A stretch of 64,000 bases of DNA, taken from NCBI GenBank assembly GCA_026214975.1, contig CM047808.1:65994583-66058582 (forward strand), written 5' to 3'. The first letter of the stretch is position 1. Each line of letters opens with the position of its first letter. The notes under the pieces were generated by a model, which was not told the DNA's origin, did not search any database, and was given only the letters and a program-made list of their open reading frames with translations. Of this stretch, positions 12,451 to 23,617 are shown in pieces. Source of the DNA: Gentiana macrophylla (taxonomy: Eukaryota; Streptophyta; Magnoliopsida; Gentianales; Gentianaceae). Made by a program: the position numbers and the translations under genes.

Positions 12451-13439
12451 TGATCAACATCTTTGCCTTCCTTGTCTTCATTAAGCCTGATGTTGGTCCC
12501 CATTGGTGTAGAAATTCCAGTAGATTTCTCCATACCAAACTTTTTGATAAGTTCTCTTGTATATTTGGTTTGGTGAATAAAGATTCCATCATCTAACTGT
12601 TTAACTTGCAATCCTAGGAAGTAATTTAATTCTCCCATCATACTCATATGAAATTTGCTTTTCATCAAACTTGCAAATTTCTCACATAGCTGTTCATTTT
12701 CTGATCCAAAAATGATATCATCAACATAAATTTGAACAAGTAGAGTATCTTCTCAATTCTTCATCCAGAATAATGTTTTGTCAATTGTTCCTTTGATAAA
12801 TCCATTATCCACTAGAAACTGAGATAGAGTTTCATACCAAGCTCTTGGTGCTTGTTTAAGTCCATAAAGAGCTTTCCTTAGTCTGAAAACTTTATCTACT
12901 TGATCTTTGATTTCAAATCCGGGTGGTTGTTGAACATATACTTCTTCTTCAAGAATTCCATTCAGGAACGCGCTTTTGACATCCATCTGATAAACTTTGA
13001 ATTTCTTGTGAGCTGCAAAGGCTAGAAATAATCTGATTGCTTCTAATCTTGCAACTGGTGCATAAGTTTCATCAAAGTCTATGCCATCTGCTTGAGAATA
13101 TCCTTTGGCTACAAGTCTAGCTTTGTTTCTGATGATATTCCCATCTTAATCAAGTTTGTTTCTGAAAACCCATTTGGTTCCAATGATATTGACATGAACT
13201 GGTCTATCTACCAATTCACATACTTGATTTCTCTCGAATTCTTTAAGCTCTTCTTGCATAGCTAATATCCAATCTGAATCTTTCAAAACTTCTTCAATTT
13301 CTTTAGGTTCTGATTGAGATAGAAAGCATGCAATCATTGCATCTAGTTGATGTCTTGTTTGAACTCCAGCTTGAGTGTCACCAATAACTTGTTCTTCAGG
13401 GTGATCGTTCATCCATTGATGTGTGTGAGTATGTATCAA
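12451..13439 (-). pseudogene. H pol: reverse transcriptase, two in-frame stops
   Basis: One frame carries the whole copia RT from 13439 down. In order: WILAMQEELKEFERN, GTKWVFRNKLD, a TAA at 13146-13148, [56 protein letters not shown], a TGA at 12753-12755, the YVDD catalytic box at 12717-12728, then LNYFLGLQV and YRRMIESLLYL. All catalytic blocks are present. Only two nonsense codons prevent translation, both possibly recent or sequencing errors. The conserved A-RLEAIR and YVDDIIFGS signatures fit Sirevirus-type copia Pol. Confidence 0.92.
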
Positions 13440-13638
13440 CTGATTTGTATTTTGTTCAACTGATTCTTCAATGACTGGTTCTTGAACTTGTTCAACTGAA
13501 TCTGAGTGAAGTTGTTCAGGTTGTTGAGCAATTGAATCTGAGAGGCGATCTTGATCTGAACATTCTCAATTTGTAGTCGCCCAATGTCAATCGGCCCGGT
13601 TCTAGCGTGGTAGTAGCGGGGCGAGACCGAGAAATCCG
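13440..13638 (-). other. H pol: integrase-RT linker
   Basis: Low-complexity linker between the integrase C-terminal region and RT, rich in Glu/Gln codons on the minus strand (repeated TTCAAC/TTGTTC on the top strand). It contains a locally GC-rich run near 13590-13630. It lies within the Pol reading order but the frame is broken here. Confidence 0.6.
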
Positions 13639-14400
13639 TTATGGTCGGTCTTCAGTTGTTTCACCAGGGAAGTTTGGTTCATCAAATACTACATGTATTG
13701 ATTCTTCATGCTTGAGTGTCCTTTTATTTAATACTCTAAAAGCTTTGCTGACACTTGAGTATCCTAGAAAAATTCCTTCAACGGCTTTGGGCTGAAAAAC
13801 GTGAAGTTGATATTTTCCATTATTGTGTATAAAACATTTGCTTCCAAAAGCATGAAAGTATGAAACATTTGGTTTTCTTCCATTCCAAATTTCATAAGGA
13901 GTCTTCTCATGTCTCTTGTTCATGAGTGCTCTGTTCTGAGTGTAACAAGTTGTGTTATCTACTTCTGCCCAATATCTTTCCGGTAGTTTAGCTTCACAGA
14001 TCATAGTCCTTCCTGCTTCTTTGAGTGTTCTGTTTCTTCTTTCAGCTACACCATTCTGTTGAGGTGTTCCAGTGGCAGCAAGTTGATGTAAAACACCATT
14101 TTCTTCACAATATTCAATAATTACACTGTTGAGGAATTCAGTTCCTTTATATGATCTTATCTTCACAACTGAAACTCCTTTCTGATTCTAAAGTCTCTTG
14201 AGTAATTCCGTAAGCCTTTGCTTGGTTTCACTTTTCTTGGTTAGAAAGATTACCCAAGTGTATCTTGAAAAATCATCTACTATCACCAATGTATACTTCT
14301 TTCCACTGATACTAATTGGTGTAATAGGTCCAAATAAATCCATGTGTAGAAATTCTAGATGTCTAGTTTTTGAATGTTGAGACTTGGTCTTGAAACTTTC
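13639..14400 (-). pseudogene. H pol: integrase core, broken, catalytic Asp changed
   Basis: Minus strand reads FLHMDLFGPITP with the first catalytic Asp, VDDFSRYTWV, a TAG near 14190, then IRSYKGTEFLNS, QLAATGTPQQNGVAERRNRT with the catalytic Glu, and SYFHAFGSKCF plus GIFLGYSSVSKAFRV in the C-terminal part. In this family the motif before GTEF is normally SDxGxEF. Here the second catalytic Asp is Tyr (14149-14151). The integrase joined element cDNA to host DNA, and this copy would be inactive. The KCF...EGIFLGYS pattern is the usual Sirevirus form. Confidence 0.9.
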
Positions 14401-14615
14401 ATTTGTTTGTTTTCCTTGTTGACATCGTCACACAAACTGTCCTTTTTGTATGAGATCTCTAGTAGTCCAATGACTAGCTGCTTCTTAACAAGTGTGTTTA
14501 TGTCATCAAAGTTAAGATGGCTCAGTTTCTTGTGCCATAGCCAACTGATCTCTGATTTGGTATGCACAAGTAAACAAGTTTCAACAACGGCAGTTGTCCA
14601 ATCTACTACATACAT
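14355..14615 (-). pseudogene. H pol: pre-integrase zinc-binding domain
   Basis: The open segment includes SWLWHKKLSHLNFDDINTLVKKQLVIGLL, the HHCC-type pre-integrase region that precedes the integrase core in copia Pol. The two His residues (WHKKLSH) are visible. The expected Cys pair should follow LCD, but the frame there reads NKENKQ, so the second Cys seems lost. A frameshift near 14390 separates it from the core. Confidence 0.8.
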
Positions 14616-14944
14616 GTTTTATTTTTTCTTCCGGCTAGAACAACTTGATAAGCTGATTCGCAGATGACAACGCAGAATTCTTTGTCAAAAGTAACTTTGT
14701 ATCCCATATCACAAAATTGACTGGTGCTGAGTAGATTGTAGTGTAGTCCTTCTACATAAGATATATTCTTTATTGTAAGTCCATTTCTGATTAGGGTGCC
14801 ATAACCTCTGGTGTAACCAGGTTTGTCTTTACTTCCAAAATTGACTTTTGGTCCATCCTTTGCAATAAAATTACTGAGACAGTCCTTGATCTTTGTCATG
14901 TGTCTAGAGTAACCACTGTCAAAGTACCAAATATCCTGCAACAC
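14606..14944 (-). pseudogene. H pol: aspartic protease
   Basis: Open segment of 112 codons containing WYFDSGYSRHMT. This is the copia protease active site, with the catalytic DSG at 14912-14920; the residue after DSG is Tyr where most relatives have Cys or Ala. Later it reads YVEGLHYNLLSTSQFCDMG, the conserved end of the domain. The protease cuts the Gag-Pol precursor. The active-site triad is intact, but upstream and downstream joins are out of frame. Confidence 0.88.
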
Positions 14945-14997
14945 AAATTAAAAGTTTTTAGGTATCCAATTCAGTTTGGGTCCATGGGGGTCAGTTG

Positions 14998-15339
14998 TCA
15001 GTACAACTTTGGGAATATATCCTTTTGGGATTCTTCGGATATTGTTGCACTTGTTTTCATATATGTAAGCCACACTCCCATAGTATCTATGTTTGGGTGT
15101 GTCCTATTTATATGATCTCTCGAATCTTTTGACCGAAATTTGTTTCCATCATGCCTTTTGTTATTAAAGCTCGAATGATAACCATCATTCATTCGTACTA
15201 AGGTGCAGGTGACCTTTGTCTTGTGACTTGTCTTTGAAGCGAGATTAGTCTTCTGCTGAGTTTTTGGACCAAAACTTGTGATAAGTTTTTGGTGCGGAAT
15301 GATTGTCATAGTTTTATTAACAAATTCATAAAATTCCAA
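14998..15339 (-). pseudogene. H gag-pol junction region
   Basis: Open segment of 113 codons, rich in Lys, Thr, Ser and Asn, between the Gag stop and the protease. It overlaps the 3' end of gag in another frame. No domain is recognised. In related elements this is the low-complexity gag-pol linker, so the frame change here reflects either programmed shifting or decay; decay seems more likely given the rest of Pol. Confidence 0.55.
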
Positions 15340-17086
15340 TCATCATCGATGGGATATAGTCTTCCTTTCCTAATAATGTGTGAATCTTTGAATGATTGAT
15401 ATTCTTGGATTTACTTTGATTGTAATTTTTCGGTTCCTTACTTGATTGTTTTTGTGGATCTGGCGGTTGACTTGCCGTTTGGTTTCCATTAGATACAAAT
15501 GATCTACCATTTGATTTACCTTTGTTGGTAGATCTGATTGTCTTCTTAGAAAACTGATTTATCCTGTGTGATACTACCTTTACTGGTTCAACAATTTTCT
15601 TAGTTTGTGGAAGTTGCTCAGCTGCGAACTTAATACCAGTTTTGGTACTAGGTCCAGCAGCTTTGCTAGTTCCATCCTTGGAAGATTGCTGTGTATCAAA
15701 TCCTAAACCAGTTTTGGCTCCATATGGTTTTCCTGATTTGAATCCAATAATTGAACTTGATTGAGCAAACGATTCAGTTGCTGCTGCTGATGCAATAGGC
15801 TGATGCTGAATCTTTTCTTTATCAGTTTTAGTCAGTTTCAACATTTTTAGTTCAGACTTCAATCTTTCAACTTCAAGAATTAGACTTTCCTTTTCAGATT
15901 TAATTGATTCATAACCAGCTTGAATAGTTACTTGCTGATTCATCAGTTCGTCAAGCGTTTCTTCTAATTCTAGATTTTTTGAATTGGAGTCAGCAGTCGA
16001 AGAACATGCATTTATCATGGAAATCTGAGCTGAAGAGTATTTAGAGTTTGATTCACATACCTCATTTGGATCTTCCATGTGTGCAATTAAAGCTGTGTCA
16101 TCTGATAGTCTTTCAGTACCAGCTTCATAATCTGATTCATCTCCAGCAAGGAGTGCTCTTCTACCAACTCTTCTTGGTGGAGTCATCTTGGTCAAATCTG
16201 GACATTCAGCTTTATAATGTCCTGGCTTCTTGCAGTTGAAACAGAGATATTCATCGTCTTTTCTTTTCTCAGGAGTCCTTTTGATGAACTTTTGAGTGAC
16301 TGGGTGTCCACTCTTCATTCTTCGAATTATGTTCATCATTTGAGCCATTTGTTCTTCCATCTCATCCAATTCATTAAGATTGCTAGATGAGTTTTCTTGA
16401 ATGTCATTTGATGCTGCTGCAAGTGCTATGGTCTTTGGTTCTTCCAGTGCTTTGATTATTGCAGCTGTGCTTGTGAAATCTTCCCCGAATTCATAAGCCT
16501 TTAAATCTGAGAAGATCTTGAATGAATCCTCTACATCAAGTCTTCTTGATTCTTCCATGGCAGTGACCTTCATTTTCCAGCACATTGGTAATGCCTTCAA
16601 GATTCTTGTGTTACTAACTTTCTTTGAGTATTCAATCTTGAGTAGATCTAGTTCATCCATGATAGCACTGAATCTTGTCTCCATTTGGTCAATGGTTTCT
16701 CCAGATTTCATCTTGAAATTCTCAAACTTTTGTTTTGCAACAGAAATTTTATTTTCCTTGATTGAATATGTTCCTTCACAAACTAACTGAAGTTTGTCAC
16801 ACATTTCCTTGGCAGTTGTGCATTCTTTCACCTTCAAGTACATGTTGCTATCAAGAGTTCTAAGGATAAAGTCCATCGCAACATTGTTGAGATTGTTTCG
16901 CTTGCGATCATCACTAGTCCATTTGGATTTGGGCTTTCGAACACGAATTTGTCTTTCACCTTCAGTTTGCATGTAGGTGATCTGGATAGGTCCATCAGTG
17001 AGTACATCCATCATCTCATCATGAGTAGCTGCTAGAAAAGCCTGCATACAACGTTTATATTCGTCAAATCTGTCCATGTTGCACAT
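15326..17086 (-). CDS. gag: H gag: capsid/nucleocapsid protein
   Basis: Open for about 590 codons. The first ATG in the frame is at 17086. The frame extends a little upstream without ATG, and another frame has MDNNQY just upstream, so the true N-terminus may have been lost by a frameshift. The N-terminal half carries the plant copia Gag (UBN2-type) helical region (AMDFILRTLDSNMYLKVKECTTAKEMCDKL; KMKSGETIDQMETRFSAIMDEL). A CCHC zinc knuckle (CFNCKKPGHYKAEC, near 16235) binds RNA. A predicted coiled-coil follows (LNQQ...SEKESLILEVERLKSELKMLK), then a Ser/Lys-rich tail. Large size and a post-knuckle coiled coil fit Sirevirus Gag. The protein packages element RNA in cytoplasmic particles. Confidence 0.9.
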   Translation of the reverse strand: MCNMDRFDEYKRCMQAFLAATHDEMMDVLTDGPIQITYMQTEGERQIRVRKPKSKWTSDDRKRNNLNNVAMDFILRTLDSNMYLKVKECTTAKEMCDKLQLVCEGTYSIKENKISVAKQKFENFKMKSGETIDQMETRFSAIMDELDLLKIEYSKKVSNTRILKALPMCWKMKVTAMEESRRLDVEDSFKIFSDLKAYEFGEDFTSTAAIIKALEEPKTIALAAASNDIQENSSSNLNELDEMEEQMAQMMNIIRRMKSGHPVTQKFIKRTPEKRKDDEYLCFNCKKPGHYKAECPDLTKMTPPRRVGRRALLAGDESDYEAGTERLSDDTALIAHMEDPNEVCESNSKYSSAQISMINACSSTADSNSKNLELEETLDELMNQQVTIQAGYESIKSEKESLILEVERLKSELKMLKLTKTDKEKIQHQPIASAAATESFAQSSSIIGFKSGKPYGAKTGLGFDTQQSSKDGTSKAAGPSTKTGIKFAAEQLPQTKKIVEPVKVVSHRINQFSKKTIRSTNKGKSNGRSFVSNGNQTASQPPDPQKQSSKEPKNYNQSKSKNINHSKIHTLLGKEDYIPSMMIGIL

Positions 17087-17260
17087 ACTTGAAGGCAGTG
17101 GCAAGCATGAAACAGCGCCGCAAGAAGCATTTGTCTCGCATATTGATTGTTATCCATTATGAGTGAGTGAAGACTGATAGTAGATTAATTGAAAAACTGA
17201 GCTTTCAAATAAGAACAACTAGAAGAGATATAGAGCAAATGATATCTTGTTAAAGAAACA

Positions 17261-17274
17261 ACGTTCCGATACCA
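17261..17274 (-). promoter_or_regulatory. Element H primer-binding site
   Basis: Minus strand reads TGGTATCGGAACGT two bases after the 5' LTR. It resembles the initiator-Met tRNA complement TGGTATCAGAGC, with differences near the end. It is the minus-strand DNA priming site. Confidence 0.75.
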
Positions 17275-18112
17275 ATTGTTGGTCCCTTGGAAAGGCTAAC
17301 ACAAGTTTGGAGGGGGGGGTGAATAAACTTGACCCTAAAACTGGATTTTAAGAAACTTAAAGTTCAGTTATAACTTGTGTGGAGTTAAGCTGACAAAGCT
17401 GAGATTAAGTCAAATTGACTTAAGCTGAAACTGAGTCAACCAGCAGCGGATATAGTTCTAGCCTTTTTCTTGATCTTGTTATTTTATTATGAAAGCTGAG
17501 TGTTGTGAACTGAATTCTGATGAATGTCAGTTGTGAACTGTGAGGTGTATAACAATCAAGTATCAAAATGCTGTAAGTAAATGCTGAGGAAATAAGTAAA
17601 TGTGTAAAGTAAATAAGGCGAATGTTATAGAGGTTCCAGGTGGTGTAATCATGTACGTCCTCTCTTCCCCTGTGGTGCGGAGGAATATTCCACTAGAACT
17701 TCTTGAGGTGAACTGTTACAAAAAGTCCTAAACAATAGTCCTTGGCTAATCCCTAGCGTCACTATCTAAACAGTTGTAGAACAGGTAGAATTGATGTTCT
17801 TCAAATGCTTGAACCACTGGTCCTTAGAGGTAGGATTGCCTCTTCACCAGCTACCACCAGAAACACAGTATGCCTGACTGTTTGTCACAACTGTCCTTGG
17901 CAAAACCTTCCTGGTTTGCTTCACAGTCTAAAACTTTTGATGTAGAATCAAAGTTGGGCTGAGAATCAATAAGTTGATTCTTGTTTGTGGTTCTTCAAAG
18001 TGTTGGATTCTTGATAAATTCTTTGTGGCTTGAACACTTGAAGAAATACTAGATATGATCTTGTTATAGCTCAGAGATGATAGCAATTCGAGTAAAATAG
18101 ACTAATGCACAA

Positions 18113-18235
18113 GATTGCTTGTTGATTCTTGTATGTTCTATATATTTATATTTAGAACATATGATTGCTTGTTGATTCTTATATATGATTGCTTGTTGAT
18201 TCTTGTATGTTCTATATGATTGCTTGTTGATTCTT
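18113..18235 (-). repeat. Tandem repeat private to H 5' LTR
   Basis: The 18-bp word GATTGCTTGTTGATTCTT occurs four times (18113, 18163, 18187, 18218) with AT-rich spacers, against a single variant copy in the 3' LTR near 7801. It lies just upstream, in sense orientation downstream, of the TATA-like box. It expanded after insertion or during transposition. Confidence 0.9.
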
Positions 18236-18711
18236 ATATATTCTTGGTGCAAAGTCTTCTATTTATAGTGTGAAGTTCAACGTTCATCTGACTTAAATTC
18301 GAATTGTATCAACGTCTCTCTTGTAACGGCTATATTTTCTAACCGTTCTGTTGTGTCAGTAACTCATCCAATGAAATTGTTTCCTTTACAAGGTTCGACT
18401 GTACTTTCAGTTTGTTGGATGGCTGACATATAAAACTGAGTTTCCTTATCAGTTTTATAATGAAATATTCACTTGTCAGTTTTCTAACTGACTTGGAGCA
18501 TTAACTGAGATTTTACTTTTCTTCAAATATCAGTACTCTAGTTTTCATCTGATTATTATTGACTTAATCAGAGTACACCATGACTCATTATTATCTAAGA
18601 ATTCATTGTCCTTATGATTCTTAGGTCTTCATACAAGATCTATAAAGTCAGTTCAGGTCACCACAATCTGGCCTGAAGTCTAACTTTACAGTCTCGACTT
18701 GTAATCTTCAT

Positions 18712-18819
18712 AACTGAGTTTGAGCCCTCAGTTCTTCATTCTTCAATAACTGAGTTTGAACCCTCAGTTCTTCATTCTTCAATAACTGTGTTTGAACACT
18801 CAGTTCTTCAATCTTCTAG
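18712..18819 (-). repeat. 36-bp minisatellite in H 5' LTR, three units
   Basis: Units start at 18712, 18748 and 18784 with the same AACTGAG...CTCAGTT hairpin as in the 3' LTR. The third unit has AACTGTG and CACTCAGTT, which weakens its stem. Confidence 0.88.
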
Positions 18820-19383
18820 ATAAGTCAACCGAGTTTGTAACTCTCAGCGAACTTACCTTCTTCAGTTCCATGTAGGTGTATTCTGAGTCAGTTTGCTTGT
18901 CTTGATTATTTCCATTTTCTAAATGATTTCCAGTTTTCAGTTTTACGACACACTAACTATTACAGTGCTTGTCTGATGTAACCTATACAAATATCAGACT
19001 ATAGTAAAACTTATACATTCAGTTCTAGACATCTTTTAGCTTTTCACTATAACAGCTGGCTTCAGCACTTCATCAATGGGGTTAAGATAATACATTAAAC
19101 AAATTAGATGAATTATCATCAAAACATAAATTTTATTTCCAACATCCACAAAAGACATAAGTCCCGGCAATCAACCTGCCATTTGTTCTAACCAAGATCC
19201 TTCTGTGTCGAATGAATTCAGAATCCATTTTTTTGCAAGAAATTCTCAGGGTATCACCCCTATTTTCCGCTTTCTAACAAAATCTTGCAAGACTGAGTGG
19301 CGAGAGAGTTCAAGGTCTTGTTAAACTCTCTACATGTCAGGGAATCACCCCTATACCTCTCAGCTTTGCACTAAAATTTTAAA

Positions 19384-19506
19384 CATTCCTATTCATTCGA
19401 CTCTTTTCCGTGTAGATCCAATTGCTCCCACTGGGCCTGAGACACTCAGGTGGTTCTACAAGAGGCTGAACAGAACTGGAGTATCAAAACTCCATTTACA
19501 GGGTTA
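19384..19506 (+). other. Antisense open stretch shared by A, B and C (copy A)
   Basis: Top strand reads LFRVDPIAPTGPETLRWFYKRLNRTGV, antisense to element A. The same peptide reading is open in B (39769-39978 minus) and C (45642-45842 plus), always antisense. There is no ATG here. I do not recognise the peptide, and DNA-level conservation could explain it. Confidence 0.3.
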
Positions 19507-21236
19507 AGGATTTCAAACGAACTTCTACGATCAGAATCTTATACAGCCTACCAAGAGCCATAGGTTATCAATCACCCCAGCAGACTGTAAAGTCCACAAA
19601 ACCACAATGGGTCAACGGTTAAACCATACTCCCACTACGTCTTGGGTGGATTGACATTCTCATCTAGTAGTATTTATCAGTGCAATCACCAACAACCGAT
19701 GTTGGACGTGGTATGATTAAATCATATAGTCACTACCTTTGGGTAACCGTAATCCAAGGTTTAAGGCTGCTACTTATAGATTCTATCAGAAGCCTTGTGA
19801 CATTTCAACTGTTACTTTCTGATTTCAATAATCTTATAACCAACCTTCACTAGTCACATTAAGACATTTTACAAACATTCACAATCTGAACGTACGCGCA
19901 AAATCTCCAGTCCTACCTTCAAGCATTAAGTGGTAAATGCCTACATTTACGGAAGTGGTGTGAACCAAATTCACTCCTTATCCATAAATTCACTAGCATC
20001 TTCTAGGTAGACTTCTCGGTTTACATAATAATGTTAACCGTTATTTTGCAACCAATTATCTTAATCGAGTTTAGAAGTGTATTGTAGCACATCAATAACT
20101 ATATAGGGCAAGTTTATGGTTTCTTCCTCAATGAGAAACATTCCACTAGGAGCAGGCCGAACATCAGTCCCAAGACTATGCGATAGCCTATTTCTGAGCA
20201 TGGAATACTCTATTCTCTGCTAAAATCAGAGACTCCTCCTCGTATTCTTTCGATAAACTAAATCGTGTTTTGAGTAGTTATCAGACAAAATGTAACCACT
20301 CAAAATCTCCCGCTAGCTTGTATCTCTCACTAGACCCCGAAGGTTATGATGAACAAGCTATGTTACCCCTTCAAATCTATTACCCTTTCCCAATTGAAAG
20401 AAAGCTTAGTCATAGTTCCTTTAAGACAGTGTTCCGAGACTGGGAGATAGGAATCACCCTTAGCCAGTCATTATGTCTTATCTCTAGGATATATGCACTA
20501 ATTAATAGATTTTGAAGAATCGTTTATCTTAATACAGAAACCATTCGCCTATAATAGTTTAAGACGTGTTACATATACCTTTTCAGCATTTCTTAGTGGT
20601 TCTGACTTTATCAAACAAAAGTCCGAGTCTTGGATTCGTACTACAAATGTCATTTTCACTTTCTATGAGGCAACAATATATCGAGTTCAAAGTGAATCCA
20701 TTTGTTTCAACGAATCTGTAAACAGAAAAATAAATTTTTCTGCGATATTCATGGATAGAAACCGAAATTCATTTCCTTAAATCACTCCCACTATTCTAGC
20801 TGAAATTACTGCCCATTGTTACTCTATTAATCGTTAATGCAAAGCTCTCTTGTTCTTCCTAAGAACTTAGCTCCCGAGTCGAGTTACTCGGTTAAGAAGT
20901 TGCTAAGGATTCATTGGTTAGTGATCCGAAATCACTTTCCTTATCCTATACTTTCTTAATGTTTCGGTTTAGCCTCAAAACTTTAGTTAAGATGATTAAC
21001 ACTTATAGACATTCTTTCCCATTCTTAACTTTCCTTAAAAGGAAATAGTCTTGAACTAGCAGTTCGTTTGAGTAGACACTACTCGTGAACTGTGGGATGT
21101 CTAATGAAAGCGTTACCCAGTGGGACTAATTTTCTAATAAATCAGAAAAACATAAGATAAAAGCTCTCACTAGCTTATCGGTTCCAAATATCGTCTAACT
21201 AGCGACAATTTAATTTATGATTCTCCAATTTTCCTA

Positions 21237-21443
21237 TTAGAAAATTTCTCGTGTAGAAACTACACAATTAAAATTCACTAGAAGAATTTTATCGTCCCAA
21301 TCATCTTTCAAACTAACTACAGTCGTCTCTTGTTCAACACGAGGGACATCAGTGACATACTTGTTTACGTCACTCAAGTCTTGAAGGCTCAAGAGAAATA
21401 TATCTTCCCAAAAATTAATTGCATGTAAGATTAATAAGCACAA
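21237..21443 (-). other. Sense open stretch shared with B (copy A)
   Basis: Open for 68 codons in the element's sense direction, reading SLKDDWDDKILLVNFNCVVSTREIF at its end. It is shared with B (37744-38076) and, with a stop, with C. It begins without an ATG, and A/B differences are mostly amino-acid changing. I do not recognise a family; probably not a gene. Confidence 0.3.
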
Positions 21444-23602
21444 CGTTCTAGTTACTTAACACTTTTAACGAAGTCGTTACTAGTCAATTTTACACTAGCA
21501 ATCTAGCACCCTAGAGAGATATGTATAATAGTTGTAAATAAAATTGACAGAAAATAAATCCAAATCATACACTACTAATTAATTTTAGGAACATAAACTA
21601 AGTACTTATAGTCTATCCTACCGTTACAAGGATTTAATCTAATGCCTCGGTGCCGCCTTAGGGTAGGTCAAAGAGGTTTCGATTAATATTGAAGATCAGA
21701 TTGAGAATCGAACATCTCATTTGTGATCGTCAATCACCTAACCTTTTTCAGCCAATGTACTACCACGAATACCCTTTATGAGTGTGACCTCATCATCCCA
21801 TTTTTTAGGTAGACCACTGAGTGTGCGCCTTAGGGTCGGTCGGTGACCAGCGAGTACCCAAAATCCTATCCTTTCGGAGACCAAGCCTTGAATTTTGATA
21901 GCGGTGAAGGCCTTCCTTAGGGGGCCGAAATCAAAGCTGGCACGAGGCGTCACCATTCTCTCACGTTGCTTGTGTCAACAGTAGAGGCCGTGGGGTCAGC
22001 TGTCGCCTCTCCCGCTCCCACTCAATATTTTGAAAAAAAAGGTGGTGGGTTTACTAATCACGTTTTTGGACTTGATGTTACATTAATTAAGGAACGATAA
22101 ATCATAGGCCCGAATTTTGTCGGTTACGTGGGGTAGCCCACCCGACCTATTCGTTGGAACATATAAGGCCCTCGGACGGGTCAAGACTAGGGGAGCTCCG
22201 TTGAGCCGTAGTGGCACTTCATATGGCTCAGCCTTTCCGGACCCCGTGCAATCGCCACACGTGGAGGGTGAAGTCGATCGAGCCGTAGCTACTGTTTACC
22301 ACCCAACTGTGGTTAAACCACTTTCGAACCATGTTTGCCCATGATTATCCAATCATTAAACATCAAAATTTCACGTAGACATTTTGGAACAAAAACGTAA
22401 TCTCGTCTAGGTAACGTGAAATTCACTTAGAATCCAACACCTTAACCACGAGGTTTCGGGATTTTACTCCTTATGATTTCGCAGAGTGGGATTTACCGAG
22501 AATCCATCACCCAACCTCGACGATTGAAAAAACCTGTGTTCCTCGGTTTTTACCCTAATTAGTTTCTAATTAATATCAAACAATTAATTAAAACTAATTG
22601 CGTGTTTTATACATGCCTAACTAATTGCTCGAATTAATTTCTACATGTATGCATATGAAGTGGAATTGATGATATGATGCATGTCATGGCAATTTTCCGG
22701 TTCTACACATACAATCTAAACATGTATACTAGTGCGGAAAATAAACATCGAGATGGACCGTTGACACCCCCGTATCTAATCTATTAGAAAATAAATTAAA
22801 AAACCCTAATATGTAGCTGTTTAAAATCTTCGACGATCGGCAAAACAAACGAACTCGGATCGCGAAGAAATTTTCCAGATCTATTCTTCACTCCTCGGGC
22901 TTCAAAATGGACGGTTAGATCGGAGCTTTGACATGTCAATTTTCTCCAGTGAGCCGCCTAACTTGCTACTGAATCTGACTCTTACAGCAGCGCATCAAGG
23001 AATTCCCGAGGCCAATCTGGAATCGAGATTAATCCCGATCGACCTGAAATTTTTATTTCTCGTAAAAAATTCCATATTTATCGATCTGACCGGTTGGATT
23101 TGCGTTTCAACGGTCTAAACTCTCCCAGAAATTCGAGGAAGTCACAGGTAGGGTTTCTGTGAATCCTGCGTTTTTCTGTTACAGCAGCTTCTTTGCAGCA
23201 ATGAACGAATATCAAAACGGACTCCGATCGATGTCAAATTTTGTGGAATTGTTTATCATCTTCCAATATTGATTCTGACCGGAGTGATCGTCGTTTCAAC
23301 GGCTCGATCAACGGGAAAAATGAAATAACTAAGCAGCTACTAAACATATCTATTTTCTGGAAATTAAAATTGCAATAAAAATAAATTACAAAATTTCCTA
23401 TACTCATATGAACGAATTTTCATCGTTTATATGAGTTTAATATAGATCTAACGGGTAAACAGTGCTAACCCCCAATCCATCTCTTCAACCATAGCAACTA
23501 ATCATTATGAAAGCATAAAACAATAAATGAAATTTACCTACATGCAATTCCACTCCTTTAAATCGTTTAATTATGATTATGACTATATAAACCGTGGAAC
23601 CT

Positions 23603-23615
23603 GTCTCTGATACCA
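23603..23615 (-). promoter_or_regulatory. Element A primer-binding site
   Basis: Minus strand TGGTATCAGAGAC, two bases after the 5' LTR, matches the initiator-Met tRNA complement over its first eleven bases. This marks the right LTR as the 5' LTR and suggests a copia partner. Confidence 0.85.
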
Positions 23616-23617
23616 CA

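Larger units (their letters stand above)
6968..19144 (-). mobile_element. Element H: Sirevirus-like Ty1/copia retrotransposon
   Basis: A 12.2-kb element with LTRs 6968-8744 (3') and 17277-19144 (5'), TG...CA-type ends and perfect TSD TCCAC at 6963-6967 and 19145-19149. On the minus strand the order is 5' LTR, PBS, gag, protease, integrase, reverse transcriptase, RNase H, a third ORF, PPT, 3' LTR. Integrase before RT defines Ty1/copia. The long LTRs, large Gag with one zinc knuckle, and extra ORF after pol point to the Sirevirus (SIRE/Maximus) group. Gag is nearly intact. Pol and the third ORF carry stops and frameshifts, so this copy is not autonomous. Confidence 0.92.
17277..19144 (-). repeat. 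Element H 5' LTR
   Basis: Top strand starts TGTTGGTCCC and ends TTTCCAACA. It is about 90 bp longer than the 3' LTR, mainly because of the tandem repeat at 18113-18235 and a short insertion near 18430-18470, and it has one fewer 36-bp unit. A TATA-like box (minus) lies at 18259-18268. Confidence 0.9.
19145..23617 (-). mobile_element. Element A internal region, 5' part (noncoding)
   Basis: About 4.5 kb aligning in reverse complement to B's internal region from its PBS (35773) to about 40225. No gag or pol motif in any frame. Landmarks shared with B and C include the GGGTGATTCCCT-type words (19247-19262, 19337-19355), an antisense open stretch (19384-19506), a sense open stretch (21237-21443), and a GC-richer block at 22100-22340. 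Nothing here looks like a working gene. Confidence 0.82.

Noticed and set aside
13560..13640. GC-rich patch in H as a possible tRNA or foreign insert
   Set aside because: No cloverleaf or A/B box seen; it lies in the Pol linker.
18113..18235. Possible CRISPR-like array of 18-bp repeats
   Set aside because: Only four copies with AT-rich unequal spacers, in a plant LTR; a simple tandem expansion.
20270..20515. 81-codon antisense ORF in A
   Set aside because: The homologous stretch in B (38840-39030) has stops, so the frame is not conserved.
22117..22344. 75-codon ORF in A's GC-richer block (B counterpart frame at 37156-37353)
   Set aside because: Reading differs in frame and strand between copies; better explained as conserved noncoding DNA.
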